From contig NZ_CP184360.1 in assembly GCF_048595755.1 (NCBI RefSeq), positions 2,542,001 to 2,606,000 on the forward strand: a DNA stretch of 64,000 nucleotides, read 5' to 3'. This stretch comes from Luteococcus sp048595755 (GTDB lineage: Bacteria; Actinomycetota; Actinomycetes; Propionibacteriales; Propionibacteriaceae). How positions within the stretch are numbered: the first letter of the stretch is position 1; each line of letters starts with the position of its first letter. The notes below the pieces were generated by a model that saw only the letters and a program-made list of their open reading frames with translations, ran no database searches and had not been told where the DNA came from. Below, in pieces: positions 46,065 to 54,254 of the stretch. The position numbers and the translations under genes were made by a program.

Positions 46065-47321
46065 TCAGCGGCCGCAGAACTGGGCGGTCGGCCCGTTCCA
46101 CGCCAGGACCTGCGGCTGGCCGGAGCAGATGACGCTGGTCACCTGCAGCTTGCCCTGCTCGGCCTCCACGGCGGGGGCCTGGCCGGGGATGCGGGACTCG
46201 ACGCCCAGCAGGCTGTCGAGGAAGCCGGGGACGGCCGCGGCCTCCAGCTTGGTGTCGGCCGGGTCGAGGCCGTTCATCTTCGCGGCCTCGCGGTAGGCGT
46301 TGTCGCGGTTCATCACGTCGTCGACCAGCTTCTTCTGCTTGGCCGTCTCGGGGTCGAAGATGTGTGCCCCCAGGTCGTCGCGGATCGTGGCCTCCGGGAT
46401 GCCGCGGTACTTGCTCACCCAGCCGACGAAGCTGCCGTACTCCTTGGCCAGGCCGTCGCTCCAGGTCTTGCGCTCCTCGGCGGTCATGGCGCGGTAGGGA
46501 TTGCCGAAGTCCTTGCCCTTGCCCTGGGTGATGTATTCGTTGGTGATGCCGCCCTCGGTGGTGACGCCCTCACCCAGCAGACCGCCGTCGATGGCCTTGA
46601 CGTCCTTGTACTGCTGGAAGGGGCCCGAGATGACGCCGATGGAGCCCACCAGCGTGCCGTGGTCGGCGACGATCTTGTCGGCGGGCGCCATGGCGAACAT
46701 GCCGCCCGAGGCGCTCATGCCCTCGACCACTGCCAGCACCTTCTTGCCGGTGCGCTTCTGGTAGCGCTCGATGGCCTCACCGATGGCGCGGGAACCGTTG
46801 ATGGTGCCACCCGGGGTGTCGAGCCGCAGCACCAACCCGTCGACGTCGTCCTTGCCGATCTTGTCGATGGTGTCGGCCACCTCGTAGCCGTAGGTGGCGG
46901 CGGTCAGGCCCATGCCCTGGTCGGCGCCGGCCATGATCGGGCCGCGCACGTCGATGGCGCGCAGCGTCTTGCTGGCATCCTGCTCGCCCCAGACGGTCTC
47001 GTAGGTCTCGGAGCCGGCGGTCTTGCCGATCTCCGACAGGCCGGCCGTGGCGCCGGCGAGGATCGCCCCGGTCACCATGCTGCCGATGATCGACAGGGCC
47101 AGCAGCACACCACCGGCACCCAGCGCACCGCCCGCACCCAGCCCGAAGCCCTTCTTGAACCAGCCCGTCTGGCGCTGGGCCGGTGCCGGGTAGGGCTGGC
47201 CTCCAAAGGCCGGCGGAGCGGGCCTGGCGCCGGACCCCTGCGGTGCAGGCACGGCCGGAGCCGGGTAGTCCAAGGCGGGCCGCTCCTGCGGTTCGGGAGT
47301 GCCGGGCTGGTCGTTGCTCAT
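46065..47321 (-). CDS. sppA: Signal peptide peptidase SppA (S49 family)
   Basis: SppA cuts leftover signal peptides in the membrane. The 418-residue protein has a Pro-rich cytoplasmic N-terminus (about 1-52), one membrane helix (about 58-92, Gly-rich) and a protease domain: RLDTPGGTINGS, catalytic Ser in GMSASGGMFAM, GSIGVI, and the likely catalytic Lys in GKGKDFGNPYR, as in Bacillus SppA. It is the short single-domain form. Its ATG has AGGGG upstream. It is divergent from the HAD-TrmI fusion gene. Confidence 0.9.
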   Translation of the reverse strand: MSNDQPGTPEPQERPALDYPAPAVPAPQGSGARPAPPAFGGQPYPAPAQRQTGWFKKGFGLGAGGALGAGGVLLALSIIGSMVTGAILAGATAGLSEIGKTAGSETYETVWGEQDASKTLRAIDVRGPIMAGADQGMGLTAATYGYEVADTIDKIGKDDVDGLVLRLDTPGGTINGSRAIGEAIERYQKRTGKKVLAVVEGMSASGGMFAMAPADKIVADHGTLVGSIGVISGPFQQYKDVKAIDGGLLGEGVTTEGGITNEYITQGKGKDFGNPYRAMTAEERKTWSDGLAKEYGSFVGWVSKYRGIPEATIRDDLGAHIFDPETAKQKKLVDDVMNRDNAYREAAKMNGLDPADTKLEAAAVPGFLDSLLGVESRIPGQAPAVEAEQGKLQVTSVICSGQPQVLAWNGPTAQFCGR

Positions 47322-47488
47322 GTAGGGATCCCCTCATGTGTGGTGGATGATGCACCCAATCCTTTCGCACCAACCGGGCCATGACCTGCTCCTTTGGTAG
47401 GAATCTGCTCCGTCGTGCGGAGGAAATCCACCCTGCAGCATGCGGCGTGCGCGTTGGCTTGGCCCGCTCTGGAAGAATGGCGGCCATC

Positions 47489-49132
47489 ATGAACAAGACT
47501 GCCTACACCGCCGCGCGTCCCGCTGCCGTCCTGTGGGACTTCGACAGCACGATCGTGGACACCGAACCCATCTGGACCCAGTGCGAGATGGCCACGATGG
47601 CGCACTACGGGCAGGAGTGGACCGAACAGGACTCCGCTGCGTTGGTGGGCCAGTCCGTCTGGGCGCTCAGCCAGATCTTCGCCGAGCGGATCGGCGAGGG
47701 GGTCACCCAGGCCGACACGCTGGCGGTGCTGCAGCAGAAGGCCGTCGAGGCGATGACCACCCGCGGTGAGTCGCTCTTCCTGCCGGGTGCTCGCGAGCTG
47801 GTCGACGAGATGCGCGACCAGGGGGTGCGGATGGCCCTGGTGAGCTCCACCCCGCGCAACATCCTGGAGGCGGTGCTCGCCACCCTGCCCGAGTTGGGCT
47901 TCGAGGTGATCGTGGGGGGCGACGAGGTGACCGCCAACAAGCCCGATCCCGAGCCCTACCGTCGGGCCGCGGAACTGCTCGGCGTCGACATCACCAAGTG
48001 CCTGGTGGTGGAGGACTCACCCACCGGGGCCACGTCGGCCAACGCTGCCGGCGCAGTGGTGGTCGCGGTGCCCTCCACCGTTCCCATCCCCGACGCGCGT
48101 CGTCGCGTGGTCATCGACAGCCTGGACCAGGTCACCACCGGCCAGCTCTTCCAGCTCTACCGGCGCTGCATCGGCCAGCCCGCCAAGCTGGTGGCACCCC
48201 CGCCGCCGGTCACCCCGCACTACTCGGGTGTCACCGGGGGCCTCTTGCAGGCGGGGGAGCGGGTGACGCTCAGTGACACCAAGGGTCGGCGTCACTCGGT
48301 GCTGCTCACGCCCGGCAAGAGCTTCAACTCCTCCAAGGGCGGGGTGCGGCACGAGGAGATGATCGGCAAGCCGGAGGGCATCACCGTCACCGCCGGGAAC
48401 ATGACCTTCCTGGTGCTGCGCCCCTTGATGAGCGACTACATGGTGGCGATGCCGCGCGAGGCAGCGGTCATCTATCCCAAGGATGCCGCGCAGATCCTGA
48501 TGTGGGGTGACATCTTCCCCGGGGCGCGCGTCCTGGAGGCCGGTGTGGGTTCGGGCGCCCTGAGCATCGCGATGTTGCGCGCCATCGGTCCAGAGGGTCA
48601 GCTCAACTCCTATGAGCGCCGGGAGGACTTCGCCGAGGTGGCCCGCAAGAACGTGGAGAACTTTCTGGGGCAGCCGCACCCGGCCTGGAACCTGACGGTG
48701 GGTGACCTGGTCGAGTCCATCCGCGACGAACCCATCGATCGCGCCGTGCTGGACATGCTTGCCCCCTGGGAGTGCATCGATGCGGTAGGCGACGTGCTGG
48801 TGCCCGGTGGCGTGCTGACCTGCTACGTCGCCACGGCCACGCAGCTCGGACGGGTGGCCGACACCCTGCGCACCCATGGCGGGTGGACCGAGCCGCAGGC
48901 CACCGAGACCACCACCCGCGAGTGGCATGCCGAGGGGCTGGCGATCCGCCCCGGCCACGGCAGCACCGGCCACACCGGCTTCCTGGTGCACAGCCGTCGC
49001 CTGGCCCCGGGAGTGGAGGCGCCGATGCGCAAGCGTCGCCCGGCACCGGGTGCCTACGGGCCCGACTACCACGGTCCGCGCCCCAAGAATGTCCCGATGA
49101 GCAACCAGCAGGTCCCCGAGCAGGAGAGCTGA
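47489..49132 (+). CDS. Fused HAD hydrolase - tRNA (adenine-58-N1)-methyltransferase TrmI
   Basis: One uninterrupted frame of 547 codons joins two enzymes. Residues about 10-228 are a HAD subfamily IA phosphatase (DFDSTIVDTE nucleophile motif, VSSTP, then NKPDPEPY and VVEDSPTG). A Pro-rich linker (about 231-250) leads to a complete actinobacterial TrmI (about 250-547): GERVTLSDTKGRRHSVLL, YPKDAAQILMWGDIFPGARV, SAM motif EAGVGSGALSIAML near 350 and LDMLAPWEC. TrmI makes m1A58 in tRNA. Elsewhere in actinobacteria HAD and trmI are separate neighbours. The start could also be the ATG at 47477. Confidence 0.9.
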   Translation: MNKTAYTAARPAAVLWDFDSTIVDTEPIWTQCEMATMAHYGQEWTEQDSAALVGQSVWALSQIFAERIGEGVTQADTLAVLQQKAVEAMTTRGESLFLPGARELVDEMRDQGVRMALVSSTPRNILEAVLATLPELGFEVIVGGDEVTANKPDPEPYRRAAELLGVDITKCLVVEDSPTGATSANAAGAVVVAVPSTVPIPDARRRVVIDSLDQVTTGQLFQLYRRCIGQPAKLVAPPPPVTPHYSGVTGGLLQAGERVTLSDTKGRRHSVLLTPGKSFNSSKGGVRHEEMIGKPEGITVTAGNMTFLVLRPLMSDYMVAMPREAAVIYPKDAAQILMWGDIFPGARVLEAGVGSGALSIAMLRAIGPEGQLNSYERREDFAEVARKNVENFLGQPHPAWNLTVGDLVESIRDEPIDRAVLDMLAPWECIDAVGDVLVPGGVLTCYVATATQLGRVADTLRTHGGWTEPQATETTTREWHAEGLAIRPGHGSTGHTGFLVHSRRLAPGVEAPMRKRRPAPGAYGPDYHGPRPKNVPMSNQQVPEQES

Positions 49133-49135
49133 GCC

Positions 49136-50743
49136 ATGGTCGGCGTCGAGCAACCCTTCACCTCCGGTCAGGGGTACAACCATCGGCTGGAGATCGCCGA
49201 GCGACGCATGCAGGACGCCCGCTCCGATGCGCGCAGCCTGGCCGCGCAGAACGAGAAGCTCAACGCCACGCTGCGCGAGGCTCGCCAGAAACTGGTGACG
49301 CTGAAGGCCGAGGTGGATGCCCTCAGCGAACCGCCGCTGACCCGGGGCCTGGTGGTCGCCCTGCACGAGGCGCAGGAGGACTTTCCGGCCACCCTGGAGG
49401 TGGCGGCGCTGGGCCGGCTGCTGCGTGTGGCGGCGCTGCCACAGGTACTGGCGGAGGCGGCCCCGGGCGACGGGGTACTGCTCAACGAGTCCAGCGTGGC
49501 GGTACAACGCTGTGATCCGCAGCCGCGCGGCGACCTGGCCTCGGTGGTGGAGGCCGGGCCGGGTGGGGCCGTGGTGCAGACCAGCAGCGGGGACGAGGTG
49601 CTGCTGGGCCTGGTGCCCAGCCTGGACCCGAAGAGCCTCACCGTGGGTGACACGGTGCTGGTGGACCGTCAGGCCGGCCTGGTGCTGGGACGGGTGGCCC
49701 GCAGCCGCGTCGAGGAACTGGTGCTGGAGGAGGTGCCCGACGTCAGCTATGCCGACATCGGTGGCCTGGGCGCACAGATCGAACAGATCCGTGATGCCGT
49801 CGAGCTGCCCTTCCTGCACCGCGACGCGTACCGCCGCTACCAGCTCACCCCACCCAAGGGGATCCTGCTCTACGGCCCTCCCGGCTGCGGCAAGACGATG
49901 ATCGCCAAGGCGGTGGCCAATTCCTTGGGCTCGGGGGCCGACGGCCGGGGCGGTTCCTGCTTCCTCAACATCAAGGGCCCCGAGCTGCTCAACAAGTACG
50001 TGGGGGAATCGGAACGCCAGGTGCGGGCGATCTTCGAGCGCGCCCGGGAACTCGCCAGTGAGGGCAGGCCGGTGATCGTCTTCTTCGACGAGATGGACTC
50101 GCTCTTTCGCACCCGCGGCTCCGGCGTGAGTTCCGACGTGGAGAACACCATCGTCCCGCAGCTGCTCAGCGAGATCGACGGCGTGGAGGGCATCGACAAT
50201 GTCATCGTGATCGGCGCCTCCAACCGTGAGGACATGATCGATCCGGCGATCCTGCGTCCGGGCCGCCTGGACGTGAAGATCAAGCTGGAGCGCCCCACCC
50301 GTGAGGGCGCCGCGGAGATCTTCGCCAAGTACCTCACCGAGCAGACGCCCCTGCATCCGGAGGTGGCTGGAGTGCACGAGCTGATCGAGCTGGCCTGTGA
50401 GCAGATCTACGCGCACACCGACCAGAACCGCTTCCTGGAGGTGACCTATGCCAGCGAAGCCAAGGAGGTGCTGTGGTTCGGTGACTTCGCCTCCGGCGCG
50501 ATGATCCGCAACATCGTCGACCGCGCCAAGAAGTCAGCCATCAAGGACGAGCTGGCCGGCGGGTCGGGAGGGGTCTCGGTGCAGGGGATCGTCGATGCCT
50601 GCCGCGCGGAGTACGTCGAGAACGAGGACCTTCCCAACACCACCAATCCCGACGACTGGGCACGCATCAGTGGCAGGCGAGGGGAGCGGATCGTCTTCCT
50701 GCGCACGCTGGTGGGGCAGTCCCACGGCCAAGCCCTTGACTGA
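49136..50743 (+). CDS. arc: Proteasome-associated ATPase ARC (Mpa) lacking the docking tail
   Basis: ARC/Mpa is a hexameric AAA ring that binds Pup, unfolds the tagged protein and, where a 20S core exists, feeds it in. The 535 residues have an N-terminal coiled coil (about 18-65), OB domains (about 70-200), Walker A GPPGCGKT near 246, Walker B VIVFFDEMDS near 315 and GASNREDMIDPAILRPGRLD. Mycobacterial Mpa ends in GQYL, which docks to the proteasome; this protein ends GQSHGQALD and lacks that motif. It lies 3 bp after the fusion gene and is 50-70 residues shorter than Mpa. Confidence 0.95.
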   Translation: MVGVEQPFTSGQGYNHRLEIAERRMQDARSDARSLAAQNEKLNATLREARQKLVTLKAEVDALSEPPLTRGLVVALHEAQEDFPATLEVAALGRLLRVAALPQVLAEAAPGDGVLLNESSVAVQRCDPQPRGDLASVVEAGPGGAVVQTSSGDEVLLGLVPSLDPKSLTVGDTVLVDRQAGLVLGRVARSRVEELVLEEVPDVSYADIGGLGAQIEQIRDAVELPFLHRDAYRRYQLTPPKGILLYGPPGCGKTMIAKAVANSLGSGADGRGGSCFLNIKGPELLNKYVGESERQVRAIFERARELASEGRPVIVFFDEMDSLFRTRGSGVSSDVENTIVPQLLSEIDGVEGIDNVIVIGASNREDMIDPAILRPGRLDVKIKLERPTREGAAEIFAKYLTEQTPLHPEVAGVHELIELACEQIYAHTDQNRFLEVTYASEAKEVLWFGDFASGAMIRNIVDRAKKSAIKDELAGGSGGVSVQGIVDACRAEYVENEDLPNTTNPDDWARISGRRGERIVFLRTLVGQSHGQALD

Positions 50744-50768
50744 GGTCAATCCCCGGCTGGTGGCTGAG

Positions 50769-51137
50769 TCAGCCGTGGGAGACGGCCGCGGGCTGGCGCA
50801 GCTTCTTGCGCAGCAGCAGTCGCCAGCCGATCAGGAAGAGGGCCAGGGTGACTGCGGTGACGATGATGAAGGCGGTCGCCGCGGTGCTGCCGGCGGCGAC
50901 GCGCAGGCTGAGGCCACCCACCACGGTGACCAGCCAGACGAAGACACCCGAGGCCAGGCTCCCCACGTCGCGTCGACGCAACAGCAGGATTGCCCAGGCC
51001 ACCATGCACGCGGTCAGGAAGGGCCAGGCCACGGGGATCAGGCGCTCGACCAGACTGCCGGAATGGCTGAGGACTCCCATGATGGAGAAGATGACGACCA
51101 GAACGAGGTCAACGGCCAGCACAACCTGTTTGCTCAT
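50769..51137 (-). CDS. DUF3054-like membrane protein
   Basis: The 122-residue protein has four transmembrane helices and starts MSKQVVLAVDLVLVVIFSIM, resembling DUF3054 proteins (AVDLLLVLxFAxxGRxSH pattern, here VIFSIMGVLSHSG). Function is unknown. The ATG at 51137 follows TAGCAT (51145-51150, minus strand) by 7 nt. It sits on the opposite strand between arc and dop, a common spot for such a gene in actinobacteria. Confidence 0.75.
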   Translation of the reverse strand: MSKQVVLAVDLVLVVIFSIMGVLSHSGSLVERLIPVAWPFLTACMVAWAILLLRRRDVGSLASGVFVWLVTVVGGLSLRVAAGSTAATAFIIVTAVTLALFLIGWRLLLRKKLRQPAAVSHG

Positions 51138-51188
51138 GGCGCCGATGCTACCGAGCTGCCGCGGGGCCGCCGTCCAGCCGTGCCGGGC

Positions 51189-51194
51189 TAGGCT
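51189..51194 (+). promoter_or_regulatory. -10 box of dop, leaderless
   Basis: TAGGCT is 6 nt before the dop ATG at 51201. The divergent DUF3054 gene has its own box 39 bp away on the other strand. Confidence 0.55.
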
Positions 51195-51200
51195 CCGTTC

Positions 51201-52691
51201 ATGAGCGTGGTGGGTCTGGAAACCGAGTACGGCGTCTTCGTCACCGGGCTCGAGCCCGGCCAGCGCGTCCCCGATCCGATCAGCCTGTCCGAGGCGGTGG
51301 TGCAGGCGGTCGAGGCGCCGGGCACCACGTGGGACTATGCCGACGAGCACCCGCTGGTCGATGCCCGTGGCACGGTGCTCCCGCGACGCGTGGCCCATCC
51401 CGACCTGCTGACCGACGAGGTGCGCCAGGCCAACCGGTTGCTGGGCAATGGGGGACGAAGCTACGTCGACCACGCCCATCCCGAATGGTCGGGACCCGAG
51501 GTGTTGACGGCCAGTGACGCGGTGACCTGGGACCGTGCCGGCGACCGCATCCACACCCTGGCGGCCCAACGCGCGGCCGAGCGCACCGGCTTGCGGATCC
51601 ACTTGGTGAAGAACACCACCGACAACAAGGGCCGCAGCTATGGCTGTCACGAGAACTACCTGCTGCCGCGCAGCCTGCCCTTCGAGCTGATCGTCGAGCA
51701 GTTCCCCGGACATCTGGCCAGCCGGGTGGTGGTTTGCGGCGCCGGACGGGTGGGTCTGGGGCAGCAAGGGCAGGATCCTGGTTTCCAGACGAGCCAGCGC
51801 GCGGACTTCTTCGAGCGCCTGGTGGGCCTGGAGACCACGGTGCGTCGACCCCTGGTGAACACCCGAGACGAGCCGCACGCCGACGAACGTGAGTACCGTC
51901 GGCTGCACGTCATCACCGGCGACGCCACCCTCAACCAGGTGGCCACCCTGGTGAAGGTGGGATCGGCGCAGTTGGTGCTGCAGGCGATCCGAGCCGGGGC
52001 CCGGGTCCCGCAGCCCAGCGACCCGGTGGCGGCCATGTGCACCTTCAGCCGTGATCCCAGCTGCCGCGTGCGGGTCCCGTGCACCGACGGGCAGGCGCGC
52101 ACCGCCGTGGAGCTGCAAAGGCTGTGGTGGGAGCAGGCACAGCAGGTGGCAGGCAGTCCCGACACCATCGCGGATGCCAGCCTGGTGCTGGAGCACTGGG
52201 GCCGGATCCTCGACGACCTGGACGTCGATCCGATGCGCTGCGCCGATCGGGTGGACTGGGTGACCAAACTGCGCCTGCTCGAGGCTGTGCGCGCCCGGCA
52301 TGGCTGCGGGTGGGATGACCCCCGGTTGTCTGCCCTCGACCTGCGCTACGCCGACCTGACGGAGGGGCTGTTCGACAGGTTGGAGACTGGCGGTGCCGTG
52401 CAGCGGCTGGTGGGCGACGACCAGGTATCGCGGGCCATGACCCAACCGCCCCGGCAGACCCGGGCCTGGCTGCGCGGCACCTTGCTGTCCCGATTCGCAC
52501 CGCACGTGGTGGCCGCCAACTGGGACCGGATCAGCCTGGCGACGCCCACCGGGGTGGCAACCCTGCACCTCACCTCGCCGCTGGTGGGCGGCGAGCAGGA
52601 ATGGCGCAGTCGGCTGGAGTCCGTGGACGGGCCACTGGCCCTGGTGGAGCTGTGGAAGTCGCTAGGCTGGGATTCCAGTTCCAGCATTTGA
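51201..52691 (+). CDS. dop: Pup deamidase/depupylase Dop
   Basis: Dop converts the C-terminal Gln of Pup to Glu before ligation and removes Pup from targets. The 496-residue protein belongs to the carboxylate-amine ligase (glutamine-synthetase-like) fold: GLETEYGVFV at residues 5-14 supplies metal-binding Glu, WDYADEHPLVDARG contains the catalytic Asp region, and NTTDNKGRSYGCHENYL is family-specific. It is Dop rather than PafA, judged by the Dop-type segment around residues 35-55 and its place before pup. The gene ends 12 bp before pup. Confidence 0.95.
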   Translation: MSVVGLETEYGVFVTGLEPGQRVPDPISLSEAVVQAVEAPGTTWDYADEHPLVDARGTVLPRRVAHPDLLTDEVRQANRLLGNGGRSYVDHAHPEWSGPEVLTASDAVTWDRAGDRIHTLAAQRAAERTGLRIHLVKNTTDNKGRSYGCHENYLLPRSLPFELIVEQFPGHLASRVVVCGAGRVGLGQQGQDPGFQTSQRADFFERLVGLETTVRRPLVNTRDEPHADEREYRRLHVITGDATLNQVATLVKVGSAQLVLQAIRAGARVPQPSDPVAAMCTFSRDPSCRVRVPCTDGQARTAVELQRLWWEQAQQVAGSPDTIADASLVLEHWGRILDDLDVDPMRCADRVDWVTKLRLLEAVRARHGCGWDDPRLSALDLRYADLTEGLFDRLETGGAVQRLVGDDQVSRAMTQPPRQTRAWLRGTLLSRFAPHVVAANWDRISLATPTGVATLHLTSPLVGGEQEWRSRLESVDGPLALVELWKSLGWDSSSSI

Positions 52692-52703
52692 GAGGCGAGA
52701 GTC

Positions 52704-52898
52704 GTGAGTGAGCAGCAGCGGGTCAATCGCACCCGTACCGGCCACGAACAAGACGCCGTGGCGCAGCAGGGCCAGGGCGCACAGTCCACGTCGAGCTCCG
52801 ACGAGGGCTTCGACGCCCTGCTCGACGAGATCGACACCCTGCTGGAGAGCAATGCCGACGACTATGTGCGCAGCTTCGTCCAGAAGGGTGGCCAGTGA
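52704..52898 (+). CDS. pup: Prokaryotic ubiquitin-like protein Pup
   Basis: Pup is the tag joined to lysines of target proteins. The 64 residues have a disordered N-terminus rich in Gln and Ser, the helix that binds the ARC coiled coil (GFDALLDEIDTLLESNADDY, about 35-54) and the C-terminus VRSFVQKGGQ. The terminal Gln means Dop must deamidate it first. The GTG start has GAGAGGCGAGAG upstream. The stop overlaps the tyrA start (GTGA), whereas prcB, prcA and pafA would be expected next. Confidence 0.97.
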   Translation: MSEQQRVNRTRTGHEQDAVAQQGQGAQSTSSSDEGFDALLDEIDTLLESNADDYVRSFVQKGGQ

Positions 52899-53977
52899 GC
52901 CTGGTTCCCACCACGGGTGAGCTGGGTCCCGTGGTGGTGATCGGCGCCGGCCTGATCGGCGCCTCCATCGGCATGGCGCTGACCAGCGCCGGTGAACGCG
53001 TGCACCTGGTGGACGCCTCGAACGTGCACGCCGTGGTCGCGGCGGGCCTGGGGGCGGGGTTGATCGACTTCCCCCAGACCGAGACCATCCGTCTCGTGGT
53101 GGTCGCCACGCCGCCCTCGGCCGTGGTGCAGGAGGTGCTGGAGGCGCTGGAGTTGTCCCCGGACGCCGTGGTGACCGACGTCTCCTCGGTGAAGGGGCGC
53201 GTGCTGGACAAGCTGCGGGCCACTGGTGCCGACATCAGCCGCTACGTCGGTTCGCACCCGATGGCTGGTTCACAATTCGCCGGTCCGCTCACGGCCAGTG
53301 GCGAGTTGTTCGTCGACCGGACCTGGGTGGTCTGCCCCCGGCTCGACAACGCCCCCGAGCACGTGGAGCGGGTTCGGCAGCTGGCCCGCACCTGTGGCGC
53401 GCGCCTGGTGGAGATGGAGGCGGCCGACCATGACGAGGCGGTGGCTCGGGTGAGCCACGTCCCACAGCTGATGAGCAGCCTCACCGCCGGGAACCTGCGC
53501 GACGTCCCCGAGCGCCACCTGCAGTTGGCCGGCCAGGGGGTTCGCGACGTCACCCGCATCGCCGCCTCCGATCCCGTGTTGTGGCGCCAGATCATCCAGG
53601 CGAACTCGTCGGCCATCCGGCTGGAGCTGGAGGGGATTCGTCGCGACCTGGACGAGTTGTTCGTCGTACTGGACGATCCGACCGGCCTGGAGGGTTTCAT
53701 GGCCCGCGGCCGCGACGGCGCCAGGACCTTGCCCGGCAAGCACGGCAGCGGCCCGGTGGAGTGGGAGTCCGTCGTCATCGAGATCCCCGACACCCCCGGT
53801 GCCCTGGCGCACCTGTTCGCGGACATCGGCGCCGAGGGCGTCAACGTCGAGGACCTCTCGATCGAACACGGCAGCACCCGCGAGGTGGGCTACCTCTCGG
53901 TGCAGGTCTCGCCCACCCAGGCCGAACACCTGCGCGAGGTCATGGCAGACAAGGGTTGGACCCTCCGCGTCGTCTGA
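52895..53977 (+). CDS. tyrA: Prephenate dehydrogenase with ACT domain
   Basis: TyrA oxidises prephenate to 4-hydroxyphenylpyruvate in tyrosine synthesis. The 360-residue protein has the NAD loop VIGAGLIGASIGMAL near 16, the catalytic region SHPMAGSQFAGP near 127 with His, a helical dimer domain, and a C-terminal ACT domain (about 288-360: VVIEIPDTPGALAHLFADIG) for likely tyrosine feedback. The GTG start shares 4 bp with the pup stop, so tyrA is coupled to pup. cmk and der follow after the repeat array, a common actinobacterial order (tyrA-cmk-der). Confidence 0.95.
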   Translation: MSLVPTTGELGPVVVIGAGLIGASIGMALTSAGERVHLVDASNVHAVVAAGLGAGLIDFPQTETIRLVVVATPPSAVVQEVLEALELSPDAVVTDVSSVKGRVLDKLRATGADISRYVGSHPMAGSQFAGPLTASGELFVDRTWVVCPRLDNAPEHVERVRQLARTCGARLVEMEAADHDEAVARVSHVPQLMSSLTAGNLRDVPERHLQLAGQGVRDVTRIAASDPVLWRQIIQANSSAIRLELEGIRRDLDELFVVLDDPTGLEGFMARGRDGARTLPGKHGSGPVEWESVVIEIPDTPGALAHLFADIGAEGVNVEDLSIEHGSTREVGYLSVQVSPTQAEHLREVMADKGWTLRVV

Positions 53978-53986
53978 ACCCTTCAC

Positions 53987-54216
53987 GTTGGCCGAGCTCG
54001 TCGAGGCCTCCCTCTCGTTGGCCGAGCTCGTCGAGGCCTCCCTCTCGTTGGCCGAGCTCGTCGAGGCCTCCCTCTCGTTGGCCGAGCTCGTCGAGGCCTC
54101 CCTCTCGTTGGCCGAGCTCGTCGAGGCCTCCCTCTCGTTGGCCGAGCTCGTCGAGGACCTCCTCTCGCTGGCCGAGCCTGTCGAGGACCTCCTCTCGCTG
54201 GCCGAGCCTGTCGAGG
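53987..54216. repeat. 30-bp tandem repeat array, 7.7 units
   Basis: Seven complete 30-bp units (from 53987, 54017, 54047, 54077, 54107, 54137 and 54167) and a 20-bp partial unit fill most of the tyrA-cmk gap. Five units are identical; the last ones drift. Each unit contains GGCCGAGCTCGTCGAGG, a member of the dispersed repeat family, plus a short spacer CCTCCCTCTCGTT. Because 30 is a multiple of three, the array is open in several frames; the frame in phase with cmk would read LAELVEASLS repeats. Confidence 0.95.
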
Positions 54217-54241
54217 TCACGGGGATGTCGGCACGGCCCGC

Positions 54242-54247
54242 TAGCCT
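54242..54247 (+). promoter_or_regulatory. -10 box of cmk, leaderless
   Basis: TAGCCT is 7 nt before the cmk GTG at 54255. It lies 25 bp after the end of the repeat array. Confidence 0.55.
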
Positions 54248-54254
54248 GTTGTCC

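Noticed and set aside
47381..47488. Longer N-terminus for the HAD-TrmI fusion
   Set aside because: The extra residues do not resemble HAD proteins and overlap the promoter side of divergent sppA.
53987..54216. Tandem array considered as a CRISPR
   Set aside because: The units join head to tail with no unique spacers, and no cas gene is nearby.
53799..54254. Extended Cmk with a repeat-encoded N-terminus
   Set aside because: The frame is open, but a leaderless -10 box stands right before the standard start and no ribosome site precedes the longer form; kept only as a possibility within the repeat finding.
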